NCBI RefSeq assembly: GCF_000359125.1 | Contig: NZ_CAAF010000073.1 | Coordinates: forward strand, 124,001 to 188,000 | Source of the DNA: Mesorhizobium sp. STM 4661 | GTDB lineage: Bacteria > Pseudomonadota > Alphaproteobacteria > Rhizobiales > Rhizobiaceae | Direction of reading: 5' to 3' | Length of the DNA stretch: 64,000 bases | In this document: positions 1-8,278 of the stretch, piece by piece | Layout: the number at the start of each line of letters is the position of its first letter | Numbering within the stretch: position 1 is the stretch's first letter | Program-made: the position numbers and the translations under genes | Notes under the pieces: generated by a model | Database searches by the model: none | Told to the model about the DNA's origin: nothing | Seen by the model: only the letters and a program-made list of their open reading frames with translations

Positions 1-308
1 TCATCTGGGACCAGGGCCTGATCTCGCCCGGCGCGCTGGCAGTGCTCAAGAGCAACCCCGGCGGCAAGGACGCGGCGATGAAGTTCATCGCCAGCGCCCA
101 GGATCCGGCAAAGCAGCTCATCATGTTCGACAAGCTCGGCCAGGGCCCGGCCAACCCGGCGGCGGATGCGCTGATCCCCGCCGACAAGAAGCGCATCAAC
201 CCGGTCGACCCCGAAAACATGAAGAAGCAGATCGCGCTCGACATGGACTGGTACGCCAAGAACTACGGCCCGGCGCTCGACGAGTACACGAAGATCATCT
301 CCGCCTGA
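1..308 (+). CDS. ABC transporter substrate-binding protein, spermidine/putrescine type (3' end only)
   Basis: The window opens inside this gene; the reading frame begins at base 3 and 101 codons remain before TGA at 306-308. The piece holds the C-terminal lobe of a periplasmic solute-binding protein, with the pattern NPGGKDAAMKFI...DWYAKNYGPALDEYTKII typical of the polyamine/iron-type extracellular family. It lies directly upstream of two PotB/PotC-like permeases, so it should be the ligand receptor of that importer. The substrate cannot be decided from the fragment. The ATPase is not downstream, so it is presumably upstream, outside the window. Confidence 0.8.
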   Translation, partial: IWDQGLISPGALAVLKSNPGGKDAAMKFIASAQDPAKQLIMFDKLGQGPANPAADALIPADKKRINPVDPENMKKQIALDMDWYAKNYGPALDEYTKIISA

Positions 309-551
309 CCGGCGGGATATCGCATATGGATTCTTGCGAAGAAGACCCCCACCCTGACCCTCCCCACAAGGGGGAGGGAAAGCTGCCGCGCGCCTTACTC
401 ATCTTCATGTTCAATGTCGAAAACTTCGGTAATTTGCGAAGATCAGCGCCTGCGGAGTCTCCGTGGGGAGGGGTTAGGGGTGGGGGTATTCGTAGGGCGA
501 AAGCCTCAATTTCCCATATGCGATTGCCCCGGCCTGATCGGCGGGATATCG
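303..551. repeat. Inserted intergenic repeat (about 229 bp) flanked by 20-bp direct repeats
   Basis: The 20 bases at 303-322 recur at 532-551 with one mismatch. Between them lies a segment with long imperfect inverted arms: a C-rich arm around 343-382 (CCCCCACCCTGACCCTCCCC) and its G-rich partner around 464-488, with a CATATG near each end (323-328 and 515-520). Removing 229 bases would join the binding-protein stop directly to the short leader of the permease. The layout fits a non-autonomous palindromic element that duplicated its target. The first direct repeat includes the stop codon of the upstream gene. No protein is encoded convincingly inside it. Confidence 0.65.
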
Positions 552-558
552 AACCGGC

Positions 559-1392
559 ATGAGAGGCACCCGCTCCGACAGGACGGGCGCGGCGCTGCTG
601 ATGGCGCCGCTGCTCCTGTTTCTCGCCCTTGCCTATGCCTGGCCATTCCTCGGCGTCGTCAAGTGGAGCTTCACTTTGCCGACGCCGGGGCTCGGCCAAT
701 ATGGCGCGCTCGCCACCGACTCGCTGGTGCAGTCGGTATTCATCCGCACGCTGCGTATCGCGGCCATCGTCACGATCGTTTCGGTCGCCGCCGCCTACGC
801 GATCACGGTCGTCTGGGTCCGCGGCACGCCCGCACAGCGCCTCATCGCCGAATTCTGCATCCTGGTGCCGTTCTGGATCTCGGTGCTGACGCGCGCCTTC
901 GGCTGGGTGGCGCTCTTGTCCAACCGCGGCCTGATCAATACCTGGCTGCAGTCGATCGGCTTCATCTCCGAACCGCTGGCGCTGGTGCGCAACGAATTCG
1001 GCGTCATCGTCGGCATGACGCATTTCCTCATTCCCTTCGCCGTCTTCCCGCTGGCGTCCTCCATGCGCAGCCTCGACGACCGCGTGCTGCTCGCGGCGCG
1101 CGGGCTGGGCTCCAGCCGCATGCGCACCTTCTGGTCGATCTTCGTGCCGATGACGCGTTCCGGCATCATCGGCTCGGCGATGATTGTCTTCGTCTTCTCG
1201 CTGGGCTTCTTCGTCACACCGGCGATCCTCGGCGGCGGCCGCAGCGTGATGATCGCCGAGCTGATCTATCTCCGCATCTTCCAGAGCCCGGACTGGGGCC
1301 TGGGTGCGGCGATCAGCGTGGTGCTGGTGCTGTTCGTGGGCGCGCTGATGGCGCTGCTGTTCCGCTATGTCAGACCAAAGCAGTTGATCTGA
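559..1392 (+). CDS. ABC transporter permease, spermidine/putrescine type (PotB-like)
   Basis: A 277-residue inner-membrane protein with about six hydrophobic spans, beginning with a strong one at residues 12-33. The cytoplasmic loop that contacts the ATPase is recognisable near residues 173-190 (LDDRVLLAARGLGSS, the EAA-type motif). It should pair with the next permease to form the membrane channel of a PotABCD-type importer. Its stop overlaps the next start by one base, indicating translational coupling. Separated from the upstream binding protein by the inserted repeat. Confidence 0.88.
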   Translation: MRGTRSDRTGAALLMAPLLLFLALAYAWPFLGVVKWSFTLPTPGLGQYGALATDSLVQSVFIRTLRIAAIVTIVSVAAAYAITVVWVRGTPAQRLIAEFCILVPFWISVLTRAFGWVALLSNRGLINTWLQSIGFISEPLALVRNEFGVIVGMTHFLIPFAVFPLASSMRSLDDRVLLAARGLGSSRMRTFWSIFVPMTRSGIIGSAMIVFVFSLGFFVTPAILGGGRSVMIAELIYLRIFQSPDWGLGAAISVVLVLFVGALMALLFRYVRPKQLI

Positions 1393-2198
1393 TGCCGACC
1401 TATCGCCCCGGTCCCGTCTCGCTGGTCCTCGCCGCCCTGGTGGCGCTGTTCCTGCTGTTGCCGCTGCTTGCCGTCATTCCGGTATCGCTGACGCCGAGCC
1501 GCATGCTGGCGATGCCGTCGGGTGAATTGTCGCTGCGCCACTACCGGGCGCTGATCGAGGATCCGCGCTGGATCCAGTCGATCCTGCTCTCGATCCGGAT
1601 CGGCATTGTCAGCAGCGCGTTCTCGACCGTGCTGGCGCTCTGCTTCAGCCTCGGCGTCTGGATGTTCCAGCCACGCTTCACCGCCGCACTGGTCGGCTTC
1701 GTGCTGCTGCCCATGGTGGTGCCGCCAGTGGTGTCGGCGATCACGCTCTACTTCCTGCTCACCTCGATCTCGGGTTTCAGCTCGTTCTTCGGCTACGACA
1801 CCTGGCTCGGCGTCGCCATGGCGCATGCGGTGATGACGGTGCCCTTCGCCACCGTGCTGATCCTGGTCTCGCTCAGCCAGCTAGACCGCCGCATCGACCT
1901 CGCCGCGCGCGGCCTAGGGGCCACGGTGTGGGAGCGCGCCACCCGCATCATCATGCCCAACATCAAGTTCGGCATCGTCACCGCCGCATTGCTGTCCTTC
2001 GTGCTGTCCTGGGAAGAGATCGGCGTCACCCTGTTCATCACCTCGGTCAACGCCATCACCCTGCCCCGGCTGATGTGGATGGGCCTGCGCGACAACATCG
2101 ACCCGGCGATCGCCGCACTCTCGGTGATCCTGATCATCATCACCGTGCTGGTGCTGGCGATGCGCAGCGTCGTGGTCAGGCTGCGCGGGGGTCATTGA
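1392..2198 (+). CDS. ABC transporter permease, spermidine/putrescine type (PotC-like)
   Basis: A 268-residue membrane protein that starts at the ATG overlapping the previous TGA (bases 1390-1394, TGATG). It has an N-terminal hydrophobic span, about five further spans and the EAA-type loop LDRRIDLAARGLGATVWERA around residues 158-178. It is the second half of the heterodimeric permease of the polyamine-type importer. The open frame extends upstream through the first permease, but that part is only an out-of-frame shadow. The operon ends here; the next genes are on the other strand. Confidence 0.88.
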   Translation: MPTYRPGPVSLVLAALVALFLLLPLLAVIPVSLTPSRMLAMPSGELSLRHYRALIEDPRWIQSILLSIRIGIVSSAFSTVLALCFSLGVWMFQPRFTAALVGFVLLPMVVPPVVSAITLYFLLTSISGFSSFFGYDTWLGVAMAHAVMTVPFATVLILVSLSQLDRRIDLAARGLGATVWERATRIIMPNIKFGIVTAALLSFVLSWEEIGVTLFITSVNAITLPRLMWMGLRDNIDPAIAALSVILIIITVLVLAMRSVVVRLRGGH

Positions 2199-2230
2199 CG
2201 GCGCAGGGTCTCGAGCGGACTAGAACGCGC

Positions 2231-2416
2231 CTAGCCGGTTTTCAGAATATAATTCTGCTGCCGCAACCGCAGTTCAGCCAGCAACATCGCTTCATCGCTC
2301 GTGCCGATTAGCGTGCCGGCAATCAGCCCGGCTTCGACCGAATTGGTGGCATGGCAACCATCGGCGCAGACTTCGCCGAACACGCGTTGAAGCATGGCAA
2401 GGTCGTCCGGATACAA
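2231..2416 (-). CDS. Small hypothetical protein (61 aa)
   Basis: An open frame with plausible protein composition (YPDDLAMLQRVFGEVCADG near the start, then an acidic helical stretch and a basic tail) read from a TTG at 2416; an ATG at residue 8 (2395) is an alternative. No good ribosome-binding site is visible before either start and I do not recognise the family. It sits alone between the convergent permease operon and other minus-strand genes, so it may be a real small rhizobial gene or the end of a decayed one. Confidence 0.35.
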   Translation of the reverse strand: MYPDDLAMLQRVFGEVCADGCHATNSVEAGLIAGTLIGTSDEAMLLAELRLRQQNYILKTG

Positions 2417-2499
2417 GTTGACATACGTCGTCGTGAATCATCGGATGATTAAGCCGGCAGTCAGCGCGCGGCAATTGTCATGTCTGGACGTATCGAGCG

Positions 2500-2661
2500 T
2501 CAGCCCTCGTCCTTGGTCTTTCGGGCTTCCTGCTCACCCTTGGCTTTGCCGTGCTCCTTGGCAAGGTCTTTGGCCTGCTGCGGCGAAACATCCGTTTGCT
2601 CAGCGATGCGCAAGGCTTCCTTGTCGGAAATGCGATGGTCTTTGGACGGGGTGTTGGTCAT
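2500..2661 (-). CDS. Small hydrophilic hypothetical protein (53 aa)
   Basis: The start at 2661 is favoured because GGAGGT lies five to six bases before the ATG. The product is a short charged protein (KDHRISDKEALRIAEQTDVS, then AKDLAKEHGKAKGEQEARK), with one predicted helix-turn-helix-like stretch and a lysine-rich tail. It loosely resembles the small DUF3606-type proteins of rhizobia, but the match is too weak to name. It follows the YciE-like gene on the same strand by about 50 bases, so the two may be expressed together under stress. Confidence 0.6.
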   Translation of the reverse strand: MTNTPSKDHRISDKEALRIAEQTDVSPQQAKDLAKEHGKAKGEQEARKTKDEG

Positions 2662-2713
2662 CGTAGACCTCCAAAAGGAAAGGCCCACCGAACACCGGCG
2701 GGCCTGTATTGTA

Positions 2714-3211
2714 TCAGGCAGCTTCTGCTTGCTGATTGACGGCGGTGGTGGCGATCCCGGTCAGGGTCTCGTCGGTTGCCTTTTCTTCCTTCAGCGTCGC
2801 TTCAAGAAGCGCAACCGCATCCTTCAGGCCAAGCTCGCCGGCCCATGTCCGCATCGTGCCGTAGCGCGAAATCTCATAGTGTTCGACCGACTGCGCTGCA
2901 GCCAGGAGCCCGGCATCGAGCGCCGGCGAGCCCTTGTATTCTTCCATGATTTCCGCGCCCTCGTCGGTGATGCCGACGATTGCCGGGCAGGTCTTGCCCT
3001 GCGGCTTCTTGTCGATGATTGCGAACACCTGTTCGAGGCGGGCGACGTGGCCTTCGGTTTCGCTGCGATGCTTCTCGAAAGCGGCCTTCAGATCCGCGCT
3101 CTGGGCCGCCTTCGCCATCTTGGGCAAGGTTGCGAGGATTTTCTTCTCGGCAAAATAGATGTCCTTCAGCGTATCGTGAAACAGGTCTTCAAGCATTTTT
3201 TGTTTGGCCAT
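2714..3211 (-). CDS. Ferritin-like domain protein, YciE/DUF892 family
   Basis: A 165-residue all-helical protein with the family opening (LEDLFHDTLKDIYFAEKKIL, residues 7-26) and the later helices containing EGHVARLEQVF and SVEHYEISRYGTM. Glutamate and histidine residues in these helices match the positions expected for a di-iron ferritin-like bundle. The length is normal for the family. YciE-type proteins are linked to general and osmotic stress, but their reaction is not established. An AGGAGAAC sequence precedes the ATG at 3211. It is probably co-transcribed with the 53-aa protein downstream. Confidence 0.88.
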   Translation of the reverse strand: MAKQKMLEDLFHDTLKDIYFAEKKILATLPKMAKAAQSADLKAAFEKHRSETEGHVARLEQVFAIIDKKPQGKTCPAIVGITDEGAEIMEEYKGSPALDAGLLAAAQSVEHYEISRYGTMRTWAGELGLKDAVALLEATLKEEKATDETLTGIATTAVNQQAEAA

Positions 3212-3394
3212 TATGTTCTCCTGTTGGATTGAACCCTCGGAGCAACAATGGGCGGTTGATTGAATTGTTCCGCTCTGAATTTTACTCCCTCCCGGGACTG
3301 TCGACCTCAGCCGCTGGAGGTCGGGCCGGTGCCCGGCCTGGCCGCAAATGGCAGGCAGCTGAGTTCCACCTTTCAGAACGAATTCCGATCGAAA

Positions 3395-4477
3395 CTACCC
3401 CATCGCGTGACGGATGGTCTTGGACAGCCGGGTCAGGAATGCCGGTCTCGACGAGGCATCGAGCTTCCACGACAGCACCGCCGTGGCCATTCTCCGCGGC
3501 AGCACGCCGACCGACAGGAACCAGGCGGCAAGCACGGCGCGCCGGCGCAGAGACGCCGTCATTTCCAGGCTGGCCACGGCGCCCGCAGCCCCCAGCGCCA
3601 GCCGGGAATCGCCGGCCACCGGGTGCTGGCGCTGGTCCGCGCAGAGCGATGCCAGCCGCTCTTCAAGATGCACCGGATCGTGGCGGACCGTATCCGACGG
3701 CACGATGGTCACGCCGACCTCGGACGCCTGCCCGGACAGCGCCTCCATGCGACGAAAATCGTGCCTCACCCGCCAGCGCGCCCGCTCGGCGAGCTTCTCG
3801 CCAAAGACCGAATGGTTGGCGCCGTGGATCCGGTAGGCGCCGACGCATTCGTCGACGGACTGCACATGCCCGTAAAGCGGCGCCAGCGTTGCAAGATAGC
3901 CATCGGCGCCCTGGCGGAATTCCGGCTCCGGTATCGGCATGATCGTTTCCAATGTCGTCCGGTCGAAGGCCAGCCCGCTGGTCACGGTCGTTTGGTAACG
4001 CCCCTTGTGCAGGAGCTTCGGCATGACGTCGCCGCTGTCGAAAGGCAGTTCGGGCGGCGGAAAGACATCCTTGATGCCTTGTCGCTTGATGCCTTGTCGT
4101 TCGTCGACGATATGCAGCCTGGATTGCACCTGGGCCGTTGCCGCGTCCCAGGTGTCCACAATCGTGGAAACGGCGGTCGGATAGAGATAGTCGTCGGCAT
4201 CGAGGAAGAGCACGATCTTGCCCGAGCTTGCGGCAAAGCCGGTGTTGAAGGCCGCGGCATGCCCGCCATTCTTCTCCCGCGGGCAGGCGAGGATCCGCTC
4301 CCCGTAGGATTTCATGATTGTCGTGGAATTATCCTGCGAGGCATCGTCGACGACGACGACTTCGACATCGTCGTAGTCCTGCTCCAGGGCGCTGTCGATG
4401 CTTCGCTCGAGGAAACGCGCATAGTTGTAGTTCGGGATGATGATGGATACCGGAATCCTGTTTTGGACAGACTGCAT
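3395..4477 (-). CDS. Glycosyltransferase family 2
   Basis: About 360 residues starting at ATG 4477, where GAGGT lies seven bases upstream; a TTG at 4513 gives a slightly longer version. The N-terminal GT-A fold is clear: VSIIIPNYNYARFLERSID, the strand VEVVVVDDASQDNS and the metal-binding DxD-type site in FLDADDYLYP. This type transfers a nucleotide-activated sugar to a glycan or lipid acceptor on the cytoplasmic side. No other polysaccharide genes are nearby, so the acceptor is unknown. A 15-bp tandem duplication (4071-4100) gives RQGIKRQGIK in the middle of the protein. Confidence 0.85.
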   Translation of the reverse strand: MQSVQNRIPVSIIIPNYNYARFLERSIDSALEQDYDDVEVVVVDDASQDNSTTIMKSYGERILACPREKNGGHAAAFNTGFAASSGKIVLFLDADDYLYPTAVSTIVDTWDAATAQVQSRLHIVDERQGIKRQGIKDVFPPPELPFDSGDVMPKLLHKGRYQTTVTSGLAFDRTTLETIMPIPEPEFRQGADGYLATLAPLYGHVQSVDECVGAYRIHGANHSVFGEKLAERARWRVRHDFRRMEALSGQASEVGVTIVPSDTVRHDPVHLEERLASLCADQRQHPVAGDSRLALGAAGAVASLEMTASLRRRAVLAAWFLSVGVLPRRMATAVLSWKLDASSRPAFLTRLSKTIRHAMG

Positions 4478-4853
4478 CGCATTTGACCTCGCATCTTGCT
4501 TTGGTTTCGGCAAACCCGCACGCGGGCCTGCTCCCTCTTCAAGCGCGTCCCATGAATTCCCTGAGTGAAAGCTTGGCGCCTTCCATCAGGACGGGTCACG
4601 TCTCTTGCTTTGCGACTTCATGCCGAGGCCGCCATAGCCTTCGAGAGCTGCCGCCTGGGTCATGGTTGACGGCAGCAAGGGCTCCAACGGTTCGGCTGGG
4701 ATGACACCGCAACCGGGCCCGACTGAAAGGCTTCGGTCGCGATCAGGTCGGAACCGAAGCGGACAGGCACCTTGAAGGCATGGCGAATGCTGACCTTCAA
4801 ATGCGGCCGGAACAAGCCATGCACCGAAAACAGGCTCACAAGCCTGTTACATC
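4478..4853. other. Intergenic stretch without a recognisable gene
   Basis: This stretch between the glycosyltransferase start and the antitoxin stop holds only short open frames on either strand. A minus-strand frame near 4670-4835 gives about 55 residues with no known motif and no ribosome-binding site. The part next to the glycosyltransferase must hold its promoter, but I cannot point to convincing boxes. Confidence 0.5.
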
Positions 4854-5162
4854 TCAGGCAGCACGCAGCGTCGGGATGGCGCTGACATCCACTTCGCGCT
4901 CCGCGTGCCAGGCATCATAAGCGGCCTGCATCCTGAGCCAGATCGCGGCGCCATCGCCGAACATCTTCCCAAGGCGAGCGGCGACGGCCGGCGACACCGG
5001 CTTCTTCTCGCGGATGATGTCGTAGAGCTGCTGGCGCGAGATTCCGAGCAGATTGGCGATTTCCACCTTGGTCTTTCCGGTTGCCGGGATGATGTCGTCA
5101 AGCAGCGCTCCAGGGTGGGAGGGGCAGCGCTCCATCGGACGCGTCGGCTCATACACGCTCAT
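4854..5162 (-). CDS. higA: HigA-type antitoxin (XRE/HTH)
   Basis: A 102-residue protein starting at ATG 5162 with the HigA signature: HPGALLDDIIPATG, then a helix-turn-helix at about residues 32-52 (VEIANLLGISRQQLYDII) followed by REKKPVSPAVAARLGKMFG. HigA antitoxins bind and neutralise the HigB ribonuclease and repress their own operon. The gene lies 25 bases downstream of the toxin, the usual toxin-first order of HigBA. The frame is open further upstream, but the extra residues overlap the toxin gene and do not belong to the family. Confidence 0.9.
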   Translation of the reverse strand: MSVYEPTRPMERCPSHPGALLDDIIPATGKTKVEIANLLGISRQQLYDIIREKKPVSPAVAARLGKMFGDGAAIWLRMQAAYDAWHAEREVDVSAIPTLRAA

Positions 5163-5187
5163 AAATCGACTGCTCCAATCTGCCGCC

Positions 5188-5493
5188 TCAATGATATTGT
5201 TCGAAATCGACTTGGGCGGCATCATTGCCGTCGAATTCGAATGTGATGCGCCATGGCCCGTTGACATGCACCGTATAGCGGGTCGGGTTGAAGCCTTTCA
5301 AAGAATGGAAGTCGAAGCCCGGCATGTTCATGTCTTCCGGCTTTTCCGAGACTTCCAGACGGTCAAGCCGGACAAGGATGCGCTTGTGCATCTTGGCGTC
5401 GATCTTTCCGGTCTTTCCGGTCTGAAAGAGGTCCGCCAGCGCCATCTCCTCTCGACGCAGCGGCGTGAGACGGGCATTCTTGTGGATGTTCAT
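5188..5493 (-). CDS. higB: HigB-type toxin with a transposase-derived N-terminus
   Basis: A 101-residue protein. From residue 20 onward (ADLFQTGKTGKIDAKMHKRI ... EDMNMPGFDFHSLKG ... YTVHVNGPWRITFEFDG ... DFEQYH) it is a RelE/HigB ribosome-dependent mRNA interferase. The first 18-19 residues (MNIHKNARLTPLRREEMAL) do not belong to HigB; I recognise them as the conserved start of IS481-family transposases. The family normally begins with a short MIxSFxHKGL-like segment, which is missing. The start codon, with GGAGGG upstream, is that of the transposase. Whether the toxin is still active is uncertain. HigA follows. Confidence 0.85.
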   Translation of the reverse strand: MNIHKNARLTPLRREEMALADLFQTGKTGKIDAKMHKRILVRLDRLEVSEKPEDMNMPGFDFHSLKGFNPTRYTVHVNGPWRITFEFDGNDAAQVDFEQYH

Positions 5494-5652
5494 TCGGACC
5501 CTCCGGTGAGTGCTGAAGCTTGGTAACTCCAGTCTCCTCGGTCCCGTCCGAATGGACAACCTCCTGAAAGCTCACACCTAGTGCAGCACTGATTGACGCT
5601 GTGCCGCCGTTTCTCCATTGTCTTTTCGCGACACTGCTTCGAGGTTCAGCCC

Positions 5653-6315
5653 ATGAAGCGCGGTCTTGCTTTCGGTGCGATTGCCGGCGTTGCCCTGCTG
5701 TGCGGCGGCGCGTTCTTGATTGCTGGTCAATCGGCGGTCTCGCCAGAGGCAATCCAGTCATCCGTGACCCGTACCCCTGAATTGATCGACAGCGCCTGGA
5801 AGCTGCCCGTGGCCGCCACTTTCAATGCAGACGTCAAATGGCAATCAAACCGGTCACGGTGCGGTCCGGCAAGCGTCGCCAATACATTCCGCTCGATCGG
5901 TGAAGAGGAGACAACCGAAGCGGACGTCCTCGAGGGGACGGGAAAGTGCTGGACCGGCTTTTGCATCATAGGGCTCACACTCGACGAGGTCGCCGAGGTT
6001 GCTCGAACGAAGACCGGGCGGAAAGTCTCCGTGCTGCGGAATCTGACCGCCGAGGAATTCCGCGAACATATGAAGCGCGCCAATGATCCCAGCCGCCGCT
6101 ACATCATCAACTTTACCCGTGAGAAGATCTTCGGCGCCGGCAGCGGCCATTTCTCGCCGATCGGCGGATATCTGGAGGCGCAGGACATGGTTTTCGTCCT
6201 CGATGTCAACGAACGCTACAAGCCATGGCTGATCGAGCGCGAACGCCTGTTCACGGCAATGGACACAGTCGATAGCGATGGCGACAAAAAGCGCGGCTTG
6301 CTTCTGATCGAATGA
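5653..6315 (+). CDS. Phytochelatin synthase-like protein (bacterial type, secreted)
   Basis: A 220-residue protein with an N-terminal hydrophobic segment (residues 5-25) that should export or anchor it. The papain-like catalytic triad of phytochelatin synthases is visible: Cys70 in SRCGPASVANTF, His166 in GSGHFSPIGGY and Asp184 in VFVLDVNERYKPWLI. Short bacterial homologues of this type, as in Nostoc, mainly hydrolyse glutathione to gamma-glutamylcysteine and make little phytochelatin. A likely role is thiol-peptide turnover in the periplasm. The start at ATG 5653 is chosen because it begins the signal-like segment. Confidence 0.85.
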   Translation: MKRGLAFGAIAGVALLCGGAFLIAGQSAVSPEAIQSSVTRTPELIDSAWKLPVAATFNADVKWQSNRSRCGPASVANTFRSIGEEETTEADVLEGTGKCWTGFCIIGLTLDEVAEVARTKTGRKVSVLRNLTAEEFREHMKRANDPSRRYIINFTREKIFGAGSGHFSPIGGYLEAQDMVFVLDVNERYKPWLIERERLFTAMDTVDSDGDKKRGLLLIE

Positions 6316-6497
6316 AAACGAGCGTGATGCGTGGCGCCGTGGTTTGGGCACGGACTGAAGCAAGGGAATAGCGGCACATTCTGTCACATTGGTTCAGGCT
6401 TTGCCGTCTCCGTCTGTCAGGAGTCTTCGCCGCACCGATTCCGATTTTCGCGGCCCTGCGCTAGATTGCCTGCAACCGCAACCGGACCGCCATCTCC

Positions 6498-7223
6498 ATG
6501 ATCGTCCAGACCTGCATCAATGGTGCGCGCCGCGCCGACTTTCACCCGCAACTGCCGCTTGATCCCGAAGCCATGGCGCGCGACGGCGCCGCCTGTGTGG
6601 CCGCCGGTGCGGCCGAGCTGCACATCCATGCGCGCGGGACGAATGGCCGCGAAAGCTTGGCGCCAGAAGCAATGGACCCGACGGTGCTCGCGCTCCGCCG
6701 CGCCTGCCCGGGAACGCTGATCGGCGTCTCCACCGGCGCCTGGATCGAGAACGACGAGGAGCGCACGCTTGTGGCCATCGCCGGCTGGCGCAAATTGCCG
6801 GACTATGCCTCGGTCAATCTCAGCGAGCCGGCGGCACCGCTCGTGATGGAGAGCCTGCGCCAGCGCGGCATCGGCGTCGAGGCGGGGCTTGCATCGATCG
6901 CCGACGCCGAGCGTCTGGTCGGCCTCGACCATGGCGGGCGCGTGCTGCGCATCCTGATCGAGATTTCGGAGCAGACGCTGGACGAGGCCTTCGCCGTGTC
7001 GGCTGGCATCGAGGCAGTGCTTGAACGGGCCGGAATACGGCGGGCGATGCTTCTGCATGGGTCCGACGCCACGGTCTGGCCGTTCGTGCAGCGGGCTGCG
7101 GAGCGACACTGGTCGACACGCGTCGGGTTGGAAGACGGCGGGGCGCTGCCGGACGGAACGACGGCGTCCGGCAATGCCGCGCTGACGGCCGCGGCGGTCG
7201 CGATATTTCGCGCAGGCAGATAG
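6498..7223 (+). CDS. Beta-keto acid cleavage enzyme (BKACE, DUF849 family)
   Basis: A 241-residue TIM-barrel protein of the 3-keto-5-aminohexanoate cleavage enzyme family. Visible marks are the N-terminal QTCINGARR, the metal-binding histidines in AELHIHARG (residues 36-44) and the GVSTGAWIE strand. BKACE enzymes condense a beta-keto acid with acetyl-CoA and release acetoacetate plus a new CoA ester; they act in lysine, carnitine and other catabolic routes. It is shorter than the usual 270-310 residues, mainly in the C-terminal half. It stands alone, so the substrate is not indicated. Confidence 0.85.
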   Translation: MIVQTCINGARRADFHPQLPLDPEAMARDGAACVAAGAAELHIHARGTNGRESLAPEAMDPTVLALRRACPGTLIGVSTGAWIENDEERTLVAIAGWRKLPDYASVNLSEPAAPLVMESLRQRGIGVEAGLASIADAERLVGLDHGGRVLRILIEISEQTLDEAFAVSAGIEAVLERAGIRRAMLLHGSDATVWPFVQRAAERHWSTRVGLEDGGALPDGTTASGNAALTAAAVAIFRAGR

Positions 7224-7273
7224 CGGCGGCCCTGCCGCGCGCCAAGGTCAGGCGTGGTACGGCACAGGGCGAG

Positions 7274-8185
7274 TTACTCTGCGTTTTCACTCTGCAAGAG
7301 CCGCTTCGGAGAACGCCCGAACACACGCTTGAACGCATTGCCGAAAGCGCTTTCGGAGGCGTAACCAAGCGATTGCGCCAGACCACCAACCGAAGCCCCG
7401 GATCGACGCATGGCTTCCCGGGCGCGATGCATCCGCCAGCGCGTCAGGTAGTCGAGCGGTGCCACGCCGACCAGTTCCTTGAAGCGGCGCGCAAAGCCTG
7501 AGCGCGACATGCCGATGGAAGTGGCAAGCTCATTTACCGTCCAGCCATGGCCGGGATCATTGTGCATCAGGCTGAGGGCGGCACCGACGCGTCGGTCGGT
7601 CAACGCGCCGACCCAGCCCATGCTGTCGATGCCTTGCTTGGCGACGTAAGCCCGCAACGTCTGCACGAGCAGGACGTCGCCCATGCGACGTGTCATCAGT
7701 GTCGAGCCCATCGACGCCGCATCGAGCTCTTCGTCGAGCACCGCCAGCGAGCCGCGCAGGATCGTCGCTGCCCGATCGCTTTCGGGGATGTGCATGAATT
7801 TGGGAAGGGCATCGAGCAGCAGCTGCGCGTTGCCGCCCTCGAAGACGAAGCTTCCCCCGATCAACGCCGTTTCATCGCCCCCGTAGCGGGCGATATTCGA
7901 ATGCTTCCAGTCGAAGAACGAGATTCCGTCTTCGGGCCTCATGGAAAGATCATTGGTGATCACATGGGCGGGGGCGTTCGCCAGCAGAAAGGTATCGCCG
8001 GCGCTGAGCGCAAAAGGTTGTTCGCCGGGCAATTTGATCCAGCATTGACCCCGAAGAACAGCCGCGAACTTCAGCGCGGGTTTCGCCGGAAAACGGAACG
8101 ACCATCGCCCGCCCGCTTCGAGACGCGTGCAGCGCGCGCTCGCGATGTCGAGAAGCGAGAGCACATCGGATAAGGGGTCAATCAT
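7274..8185 (-). CDS. AraC family transcriptional regulator (cupin_6 type)
   Basis: A 303-residue regulator from ATG 8185. The N-terminal half is a cupin-like sensor (GRWSFRFPAKPALKFAAVLR, then GDTFLLANAPAHVI). The C-terminal hundred residues carry two helix-turn-helix units (WTVNELATSIGMSRSGFARR and GGLAQSLGYASESAFGNAFK) ending in the RSPKRL signature. It is divergent from the SDR gene across a 93-bp gap, the usual layout for an AraC protein that controls its neighbour. The open frame continues upstream of 8185 into the SDR antisense, which is not coding. Confidence 0.9.
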   Translation of the reverse strand: MIDPLSDVLSLLDIASARCTRLEAGGRWSFRFPAKPALKFAAVLRGQCWIKLPGEQPFALSAGDTFLLANAPAHVITNDLSMRPEDGISFFDWKHSNIARYGGDETALIGGSFVFEGGNAQLLLDALPKFMHIPESDRAATILRGSLAVLDEELDAASMGSTLMTRRMGDVLLVQTLRAYVAKQGIDSMGWVGALTDRRVGAALSLMHNDPGHGWTVNELATSIGMSRSGFARRFKELVGVAPLDYLTRWRMHRAREAMRRSGASVGGLAQSLGYASESAFGNAFKRVFGRSPKRLLQSENAE

Positions 8186-8278
8186 GGCAAAATTGGACGA
8201 TCGCGACGAAACAATGGAGCTTCGAGCATAGATAATCCAGCAGCCTTTCACAACATTAGATGGTGAAAGGAGACAATC

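Noticed and set aside
326..562. Small plus-strand frame inside the inserted repeat
   Set aside because: It is made from the palindromic arms, with no start signal or protein character.
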